This document shows positions 58,337-64,000 of a stretch of 64,000 nt of DNA, in pieces. Within the stretch, counting starts at the first letter, position 1. Each line of letters begins with the position of its first letter. The stretch covers positions 37,927 through 101,926 of the forward strand of contig NZ_NNBJ01000019.1 in the NCBI RefSeq assembly GCF_002803085.1, given 5' to 3'. The stretch comes from Streptomyces sp. CB01201 (lineage in GTDB: Bacteria; Actinomycetota; Actinomycetes; Streptomycetales; Streptomycetaceae). The translations under genes and the position numbers were made by a program. The notes beneath the pieces were generated by a model that searched no databases, was not told the origin of the DNA, and worked only from the letters and a program-made list of their open reading frames with translations.

Positions 58337-59106
58337 AGGCAATTGGCATCAAGTGGCCGCACCTCTGAGTCTTTTGACGGTGGGCCGTGGAGTGGGCTCG
58401 GGTATGAGGTCGCCGGTCAAGGGAAGGGACTGATGTGCCGCGTACGGACTCGTTGATCCGGCCAGCCTTGAGGGCGAGCGCAGGCCGACCGTCGCTGTCC
58501 GCGGTCTTGATGGAGACCATCCGCCCGAGCGTGGCCGGCCGGGCTGAACTCCGCTGTAGTAGAGCCACGTTGGAGCGCGATCCGGCCGGGTCAATCCCCG
58601 TTCGGTCATTGTCAGGGTCGATGAGGTGATGGCACGGCTCGCCATCACGATTTCGTAGTTGACATGCGGCGCCAGTTTGACGGCCTTTCGGGTGTCAGTC
58701 GTCCTGCGTTGGGGTCGGACAGCGAAGGCGCGCCCGCCTGTCGGTGAATTCCGAGGGTGGCCAACGTCGTCAGGGCGGAGTGCAGCGGTTACAAGCCCCT
58801 CTCCCAAGGTCACACTCTTCTGGTCGATTCGGAAGGTGACCAGGCGTTTCCAGTCAACACCGCCCCCAGAATTTACGGACCTTCGCCAGCGCCGGAGCCG
58901 GCGTCACGGTCGTGCGAAATCTCCTGCCCACGATTTCTGGCTGATCGAGCGGTGCCTGAGGACGAGATGGGCGGGGCGGGCTGTCAAGGCTCAGCCCGCC
59001 CCGCCCCGCGCCCGGCCAGGGCCGAGCGACAAGGGCCCGCCCGCCATCGCTTTGCCAAACCTTGAGGGTATGCTGGGCCGCTCGTGTGACAGCGGGGGAG
59101 GCTGCT
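58337..59106. other. 770-bp gap holding a decayed gene
   Basis: No intact gene. The centre (58613-58858, minus strand) is the inverted remnant of the PH-like gene. The remainder has no start signals or conserved translation that I can see. Confidence 0.6.
58613..58858 (-). pseudogene. Decayed inverted paralogue of the PH-like gene
   Basis: Minus-strand translation gives VDWKRLVTFRIDQKSVTLG, matching ERWKRLLAFRVDSEGVLLG of the intact gene. In a shifted frame it gives APSLSDPNAGRLTPER, matching SPDLPGMNSRLSPKR. Back in the first frame it gives KLAPHVNYEIVMASRAI, matching KLAPHVDHDLFLASRPI. Two frame changes and a missing middle mark it as a pseudogene. Start and end are not preserved. Confidence 0.75.
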
Positions 59107-59367
59107 ATGGCGAATCCGGACATTCAGGAACTCAACCACCGTGCAGCGGCGTTGAGGTCGCTGGCCGACCTCGTCGAGTCCCTGATGGACGCACCCCGTA
59201 CGCACAGCGTCACCACCATGAAGTCGTGGGCGGGGCCCAACGCCACGGACGTCCGGGGAAAGCTGAACAGCTGGCGCACCACGTGCTCCACGGTCGCCCA
59301 CTCGCTGCGGGCCGAGGCCCAGCAGGCCGCCCGGGATGCCAAGGACCTGCAGAACCCCAAGAAGTGA
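59107..59367 (+). CDS. WXG100 family protein 3
   Basis: An 86-residue ESAT-6-like protein with the turn MKSWAGPNATDVRGKL (W-x-G near residue 41) between two helices and a lysine-ending tail. ATG 59107 has GGGGGAGGCTGCT ahead. It opens the second cassette and is followed after 39 bases by the second EspG-like gene. Confidence 0.9.
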   Translation: MANPDIQELNHRAAALRSLADLVESLMDAPRTHSVTTMKSWAGPNATDVRGKLNSWRTTCSTVAHSLRAEAQQAARDAKDLQNPKK

Positions 59368-59406
59368 GCTGGGCCCGCACAGGCTCCTGGGGAGGAATCG
59401 AGAGTC

Positions 59407-60237
59407 ATGCCGTCATACGACAGTTCCCGCGCCCGCTTCCGGCTGGCCGACCGCCACATCGCGGTCTTCGCCCGCCTCATGGACGGTGAGACGCCACCGG
59501 AAGAGCTGTGGGAAGCGCTGGTCGAACTCCAGCGGATCGGTCTGGTGGGGGAGGAGGGCGAGCTCGCCCCGCTGCTCCGCGACCTGCTCGGTGCGCTGTC
59601 GGATCCGATGGTTCTGATCCAGGTGGAGGTCACCGGCGAGCACGGGCCGGTGAACCACGGTGTGGTCGTCGGCCAGGACGTGGTCATCTCGCACGACGGC
59701 TGGCCCGGCGATGAGGAGTCCGAGTACGTCCCCATCGAGCCGAACACTCTGGTCTGGGAGTTGGCCCGCAAGGTGAACCTCCACCGTGGGGAGCCCACCG
59801 AGGCGCCGGCGATCGCTCGCGTCGAGACGACGATGGGCGCCCTCGACGGGGCGTTCGTCGCATTCGCTGAAGCGGCCGGTGACGAGGCTGCGGCCCGAGA
59901 CCTGACCCGCAAGGCCCTGGTGGACACCAGCGCCCTGAACGGCGCTGAGCTGGATCAGTTCCTGGAGCTGGTCATCGCCCTCAATGCGACCTGGCGCATC
60001 ACCACGGCCTGGGACGGCAAGCACAAGGGCGAGCGTGCCGCCATGATCCGCGCCCTCGCCGCCTGGGACTGCGGCCCGTACGGCTACTGGATCCGGGAGG
60101 AGCCCGAGGAGCCGATCACGCCCGGCCAAGTGACCCCGGAGAGCGCCCTGGTACTGGCGTGGACGAGCCCTGGGGAGATCTGGGACAAGGTCACGGACCT
60201 GCTCCCGGACAAGGCCGACCTGATAGACGAGGCGTAA
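59407..60237 (+). CDS. EspG-like secretion-associated protein B
   Basis: A 276-residue acidic, soluble protein. The N-terminal helices (RFRLADRHIAVFARLMDG) are followed by strands (PMVLIQVEVTG, HGVVVGQDVVISHDGWPG), a central linker, and a C-terminal strand-helix (NATWRITTAWD and SPGEIWDKVTDLLPDKAD). This resembles EspG organisation, ending in the usual W..I..LLP helix, but identity is by pattern only. It is located between a WXG100 gene and a large effector-like gene, the same context as EspG-like protein A. Confidence 0.55.
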   Translation: MPSYDSSRARFRLADRHIAVFARLMDGETPPEELWEALVELQRIGLVGEEGELAPLLRDLLGALSDPMVLIQVEVTGEHGPVNHGVVVGQDVVISHDGWPGDEESEYVPIEPNTLVWELARKVNLHRGEPTEAPAIARVETTMGALDGAFVAFAEAAGDEAAARDLTRKALVDTSALNGAELDQFLELVIALNATWRITTAWDGKHKGERAAMIRALAAWDCGPYGYWIREEPEEPITPGQVTPESALVLAWTSPGEIWDKVTDLLPDKADLIDEA

Positions 60238-60246
60238 GGAAAGTCC

Positions 60247-61737
60247 GTGGGGAACAGCGGGGGTACGGGGACAGCCGCGGACCAGAGGACGGTGAATCCG
60301 GACGATCTGGATCAGTTGGCGAAGCTGATAGACGGCAGGGGCGGCGTTCAGGACAAGATCGACGAAGCCTTCACCCGAGCATCCAGCCTGGGTGTGAGCA
60401 GCAAGCTCTCCGAGCTGAAGCCGATGCGGGCCTGGGCGACGAACACGGCGCCGGACCTGCGCAGGCGTGCCGCGATCGGACGCCTGGAGGACGGCGACCC
60501 GGAGGCCGGGGCGAAGTGGGCGGGTTTCGACGCCAAGGATCTCGCCAAGGGCGCCCTCATCTACACGGCGCCGGACGTCCTGCTACTGGCCAACGCCGTG
60601 GTCAGCAGCGATACCCCCGATCCGGCGTTCCACCGCAAGTCACAGGAGTCCCTCGACGAATGGGTCGACCGTTTGCGCGCCCATGCCTTCGCGTCGATCC
60701 CGGCGCTCAAGCCGTACGAGAAGGACATCGAGAAGTTTCTCGGTACGTACGGGGATGTCACAGGGGTTGTATCGCACGGAGGGTCGGCACTTTTCCACTC
60801 CGGGAACCTCACCAGAATTCTGGTAGGGAATTCGATTGCCGAGGGCGGCTGGGCGAACGGGGCGAAGATGTATTTCGCACGGAAGCTTCAGTTGACGCCC
60901 GGAGGCATTCCCGGCTCGGCGAACATGGCCCGGTGGGGACGGGACCTGGAACGGTGGGTGCCACCCATCCGCTCACTCTCCGCGCCCGGGACCTGGTTGC
61001 CCAGCAAACTGGGCGCGCTGGCTTCTGGAAGTGCCGCCTACCAGGACGCTTCTCGCATTCCCACGGTCAGCGGATATCTCGGCACCCGGATCGGCATGGG
61101 AATGGACTGGGTGCGGCGCAGCGGGGTGATGACCACGCCCCGGTTGTTCGGCATCTCTGGCAACTCGGCCATCGACTTCTTCGTCGGGTCCGACCGGCTC
61201 GCCAAGATGTACGGCGGCCTCACCCACTCCGGCCAGATCCCCGGGCGTGCCGCCAACGCCAGCCTGTTGAAGGTGACGACGAACGCGGCAGCCGATGCGC
61301 GCCTTTTCGGCAATGGACGTTGGGCCGCCCTCGGCAAGGGTCTCAGCACGGCCGGCAAGGCGGGCGGCTTCCTCCGCGGCGCGGGTGTGGCGGGCGGGGT
61401 CTTCTCCACCGTCTACAGCGGAGCCAACGTCTGGGCGCAGGGAAACCCCGCCTCACACTTCACGGACCGCGAGCACGGCGCCAAGTACGTCGCCGACGTA
61501 GCCGAAGTCGGCTTCAACGCGTCAATGACCGCGGCCATGGTCGCCCCCAACCCCTTCACGATCGGGGCGGTCGCCGTCACCGGCGCGATCTATGGCGGTG
61601 CCAAGATCGTGGAGCACTGGGACGACATCAAGGACGGGGGCAAGAAGGCGGCCCATTGGCTGAACGAAAAGTCGAAGGGGCTCAAGAACGGCGCGAAGAG
61701 CCTGGCGAAGAAGGCCAATCCGATGAACTGGTTCTGA
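60247..61737 (+). CDS. Putative type VII secretion-associated protein B
   Basis: A 496-residue protein of unknown family. The N-terminus (NPDDLDQLAKLIDG ... FTRASSLGVSS) leads to W-x3-TA-x-D-x-RRR (WATNTAPDLRRR), the motif shared with the protein at 55095. Residues 100-400 are a longer globular/helical region with several Gly/Ala stretches. Residues about 425-465 are hydrophobic (FNASMTAAMVAPNP and GAVAVTGAIYGGA). The tail is basic (KDGGKKAAHWLNEKSKGL and NGAKSLAKK) and ends MNWF. GTG 60247 follows the EspG-like gene by nine bases. The organisation suggests a secreted or membrane-inserting effector of the type VII system. Confidence 0.75.
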   Translation: MGNSGGTGTAADQRTVNPDDLDQLAKLIDGRGGVQDKIDEAFTRASSLGVSSKLSELKPMRAWATNTAPDLRRRAAIGRLEDGDPEAGAKWAGFDAKDLAKGALIYTAPDVLLLANAVVSSDTPDPAFHRKSQESLDEWVDRLRAHAFASIPALKPYEKDIEKFLGTYGDVTGVVSHGGSALFHSGNLTRILVGNSIAEGGWANGAKMYFARKLQLTPGGIPGSANMARWGRDLERWVPPIRSLSAPGTWLPSKLGALASGSAAYQDASRIPTVSGYLGTRIGMGMDWVRRSGVMTTPRLFGISGNSAIDFFVGSDRLAKMYGGLTHSGQIPGRAANASLLKVTTNAAADARLFGNGRWAALGKGLSTAGKAGGFLRGAGVAGGVFSTVYSGANVWAQGNPASHFTDREHGAKYVADVAEVGFNASMTAAMVAPNPFTIGAVAVTGAIYGGAKIVEHWDDIKDGGKKAAHWLNEKSKGLKNGAKSLAKKANPMNWF

Positions 61738-61800
61738 CCATGGAGCCTGCTGAGCACACGAATGACTGAGCACATGAACAAGGGAGAGGAAGACGTCTGC

Positions 61801-62376
61801 ATGGGCGACTTCGAGTTCGAGCTTGAGCCGGTGCGGGAAGGCCAGATCCGGGGATATCGCGGGGTGGCCGGCCCGTTCGGCGGCGTCGAGGTCACCACGG
61901 ACATCGGCGCACCAGGTCGGGCGCCCAGCCGCCAAGTCGGCCTGATCGGGGCTCGGTTCCCGGAGACGCTGTTCAGCGGAGGGGCAGGTGTGAGTCCGTC
62001 CCTGGACGGGGGGTGGCTGAAGGTGGACGGAACGATCGTCGACATGGACCTCAAGATCAAGGGACTCCGAAAGGGCTCCCGTTGGCTGGAGTTGACCTTT
62101 CGCGACCGCCACTACACCTACAGCGTCACGGGGAGCGCCGAGGACGTCCGGTTCAGCGGCGACAGCGCCACCATCGCTACGACCCGGGGCCGACGCGTCC
62201 CCGTGAACTCGGGGTGCCGGATGGTGAAGGTCCAAGGGGACGCGGACGCGACGGACCTGGCGATCGCGCTCGTGCTTGAGGAGGTGGACAGGTCCGCCCT
62301 GTCGCTCACCGGGGCCCTCTTCGCCCTTCCCAGGAACGTCCTGTTCGGCCGCTCCCGGGACGAGGGGCTGGCGTAA
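61801..62376 (+). CDS. Hypothetical protein in cassette B
   Basis: A 191-residue, mostly beta protein with no recognised family: FEFELEPVREGQIRGYRGV, an internal GGWLKVDGTIVDMDLKIKGL, LELTFRDRHYTYSVTG and a C-terminal helix (ATDLAIALVLEEVDRSALSL). There is no signal peptide. I start at ATG 61801, eight bases after GAGGAAG. ATGs at 61762 and 61774 are possible. It may be an immunity or chaperone partner of the large protein just upstream, by position only. Its stop overlaps the next start by one base. Confidence 0.65.
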   Translation: MGDFEFELEPVREGQIRGYRGVAGPFGGVEVTTDIGAPGRAPSRQVGLIGARFPETLFSGGAGVSPSLDGGWLKVDGTIVDMDLKIKGLRKGSRWLELTFRDRHYTYSVTGSAEDVRFSGDSATIATTRGRRVPVNSGCRMVKVQGDADATDLAIALVLEEVDRSALSLTGALFALPRNVLFGRSRDEGLA

Positions 62377-63023
62377 TGGGGACGGGAATGCCTACGGCTG
62401 GGCACCTCAACGGCACCGCACCAGGGGCGCCCATGACGGCCGGGCGGCCTGTCCGGGGCCCTCGGAGGCTGCCCGTCACCGTGCTGACGGTCGTCCTCAC
62501 CCCGCTGCTCCTGGCCGGGTGCGGATGGCTCGGGCAGCACCCGGGATCACTGGCCCTGACCCTGTCCATCGTGCCGCTGCTGATCGTGCTGTGCGTGGCC
62601 TGGGCCCTGTGCGGGGCGGGGCCCGGCGCTGGGGTGGCCGCGTTCGGCTTCGCCCTCGCCCTGTTCGTCGGGCCCGCCATGAACGACTACGTGATGCAGC
62701 AGCGGGGTGAGCGATACCCAGCGAAGATCGCGGACGTCGAGGCGTACCACCTGAAACACGGCGAGGGCCATACGTGTGCGGTGGTCCGCACCGACCTCGC
62801 CCATTCACCCACGTACACGGTGGAGGACACCGAGGGCTGCGAGAAGGACATGCGGCCGGGCCAGTCGGTCACCCTGGTCGCGGACCCGGAGGGCTGGCTC
62901 GGCTCCCGGCTGAGCACGGATGTCCACGGTGTCTCCCCGGCGATGCTGTGGACCTGCGGCGGCCTGCTCACGGGGATGGAAGCGCTCATTCTGTACGGCA
63001 GGCTGAGAAGGCGGCGGGCCTGA
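62376..63023 (+). CDS. Membrane protein with external DUF3592-like domain
   Basis: A 215-residue membrane protein. Hydrophobic helices lie near residues 34-50 (with a Cys that is probably not a lipobox), 58-80, 84-104 and 190-206. The segment between (RGERYPAKIADVEAYHL ... CAVVRTDL ... CEKDMRPGQSVTLVADPEGW) looks like the extracellular DUF3592-type domain, with two or three cysteines. ATG 62376 overlaps the preceding TAA (TAATG), indicating translational coupling. It ends the second cassette. Confidence 0.7.
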   Translation: MGTGMPTAGHLNGTAPGAPMTAGRPVRGPRRLPVTVLTVVLTPLLLAGCGWLGQHPGSLALTLSIVPLLIVLCVAWALCGAGPGAGVAAFGFALALFVGPAMNDYVMQQRGERYPAKIADVEAYHLKHGEGHTCAVVRTDLAHSPTYTVEDTEGCEKDMRPGQSVTLVADPEGWLGSRLSTDVHGVSPAMLWTCGGLLTGMEALILYGRLRRRRA

Positions 63024-63066
63024 GGAGCGGAGCGGGCCGAGTCGGGCTGTGGGATCGACAGGGGGC

Positions 63067-64000
63067 TCAGCGGTTGACTGCCTGGATCTCCTGGACGGTG
63101 ACCTGCTGGTCCTGGCCGAATGTGCCGTCTGGCAGGTCGCCGCCGGGGGTGCCGGTGCCGGTCCAGTGGATCTTCCAGGTGACCGTGGCTTTGAGGGTGT
63201 AGGGGGTGGTGCTGGTGGCGCGGAGGTAGGTCACGCCGCAGGGCGGGGTCTTGTCGGCGTTGCCCGCCTCGTACGGGGTGCCGATGGAGCCGTCGGCGTT
63301 GATCGGGCACTCCCCGGTCGCGGGGAAGACGGTGGCGTCGCCGGTGCCGGGTTCGAGTTTGAGGGAGACCGGGGTGGCGGTGGTGGTTGCCGAGATGTTG
63401 AGGACCGGGACGGATGCGGTGACCGAGACGGGGTGGAAGTCGGTCTTGTCCAGCCAGGCCCACGTCGGCAGGTTCACCTTTGTGGTGCCGTCGGGTTTGA
63501 GGGTGACCTTGGTGGATGGCACGCGGATCCTCGCATACGCCAGCTTGGCGAGTACCTCGGGCGTGACGGCCTCGGGTACGTCGGCGGGCGGGGGCGCTCC
63601 CTTGTCGACCCAGAAGTAGGGCTTGTTGCAGGTGTCCCAGCCGGGCGGGTAGCTCGGGTTGACGTAGGAGTCCCACCAGTAGCCCTTGTCGGCCTTGTCC
63701 AGGTTGAAGTTGGTGTATGGCTTTCCGTTGACGTATTTGTCCCGCTGCTGGGCGTCCCACTCGTAGCCGGTGGACTCGGCGTTCCAGATCGGCTCTACGT
63801 ATGCCTTGAACTGTGCGGGGGAGTATTTGGGTGCGTACCAGCAGGCGGGGGGCGTCCAGTTGCCGACTGCGGTGACGGGGCCGGTGGAGTTGCCGGTGCC
63901 GTTTTTGGAGCGGTCGTAGACCACGCCGCCCGCGGTGGCGGAGAGGGTCCCGTCGGAAGTGGAGCTGCCCCTCGGCGGTGGGGTGTCTGATTCCCGGCTT
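63067..64000 (-). CDS. Probable exported protein (5' end beyond window)
   Basis: Reads leftward; the first part of the gene lies right of the window, so 311 codons plus stop are visible. The visible part begins in Pro/Ser/Thr-rich sequence, then GGVVYDRSKNGTGNSTGPV, CWYAPKYSPAQFKAYVEPIW, WWDSYVNPSYPPGW and NKPYFWVDKGAPPP. A beta-rich C-terminal half follows (PVSVTASVPVLNISA ... YTLKATVTWKIHWTG). The many Trp/Tyr, few Cys and Thr-rich strands suggest a secreted or wall-bound protein. No domain recognised. A similar organisation occurs in some unannotated streptomycete exported proteins, as I recall. Confidence 0.65.
   Translation of the reverse strand, partial: SRESDTPPPRGSSTSDGTLSATAGGVVYDRSKNGTGNSTGPVTAVGNWTPPACWYAPKYSPAQFKAYVEPIWNAESTGYEWDAQQRDKYVNGKPYTNFNLDKADKGYWWDSYVNPSYPPGWDTCNKPYFWVDKGAPPPADVPEAVTPEVLAKLAYARIRVPSTKVTLKPDGTTKVNLPTWAWLDKTDFHPVSVTASVPVLNISATTTATPVSLKLEPGTGDATVFPATGECPINADGSIGTPYEAGNADKTPPCGVTYLRATSTTPYTLKATVTWKIHWTGTGTPGGDLPDGTFGQDQQVTVQEIQAVNR

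Noticed and set aside
58349..58813. Intact 154-residue minus-strand gene
   Set aside because: Only parts match the PH-like protein, and matching blocks lie in different frames, so it is a pseudogene.

Overview
The window is very GC-rich, with codon third positions mostly G or C, GTG starts and long dyad terminators without U-tracts. It carries WXG100/EccC genes, a futalosine-type menaquinone pathway and Actinobacteria-type lipoproteins. All of this points to a Streptomyces chromosome. From memory, unchecked, the order hemL, ccs genes, late menaquinone genes, mqnE, csp, mqnA, protein kinase, FtsK-like ATPase matches a conserved core segment of Streptomyces chromosomes. No tRNA, rRNA, insertion sequence, CRISPR array or origin was recognised.

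Left third (1-22.5 kb) is a mosaic of housekeeping and accessory genes. It holds a partial DUF2637 membrane protein, two DUF3558 lipoproteins, the RNA ligase RtcB, an MmyB-like regulator, an SDR oxidoreductase, a YnfA membrane protein and a secreted protein. A flavin monooxygenase faces its TetR regulator across a cluster of dyad operators. Then come a MarR regulator, a Mut7-C ribonuclease-like protein, an NmrA-like protein, two GNAT acetyltransferases and a small three-helix membrane protein. An ArsR/MgtA-type P-ATPase pair is followed by a molybdate locus (TOBE-HTH regulator, ModA, fused ModB-ModC).

Middle (22.5-46.5 kb) is dominated by respiratory biogenesis. hemL makes the haem precursor; tlpA-ccdA-resB-ccsB attach haem to c-type cytochromes; ubiD, mqnP, ubiX, mqnE and mqnA make menaquinone. 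A dicarboxylate/amino-acid symporter here is preceded by an apparently leaderless cysteine-rich 37-codon leader peptide and a hairpin, a candidate cysteine-sensing attenuator. A Uma2 endonuclease gene is broken by one missing G. A cold-shock gene has a long hairpin-bearing 5' UTR.

Right part (46.5-64 kb) is a type VII secretion-associated region. A transmembrane Ser/Thr kinase sits beside a 1486-residue EccC-like triple ATPase with an FHA-like N-terminus. Three WXG100 proteins follow, together with two EspG-like proteins and two related large proteins that share an N-terminal W-x3-TA-x-D-x-RRR motif and a Gly/Ala-rich hydrophobic C-terminus ending in a basic, aromatic-capped tail. They form two parallel cassettes with RDD, PH-like and unknown proteins. 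A decayed inverted copy of the PH-like gene lies between the cassettes. The first cassette looks less GC-rich than its surroundings. EccB, EccD, EccE and mycosin are not in the window. The window ends inside a minus-strand gene for a probable exported protein.
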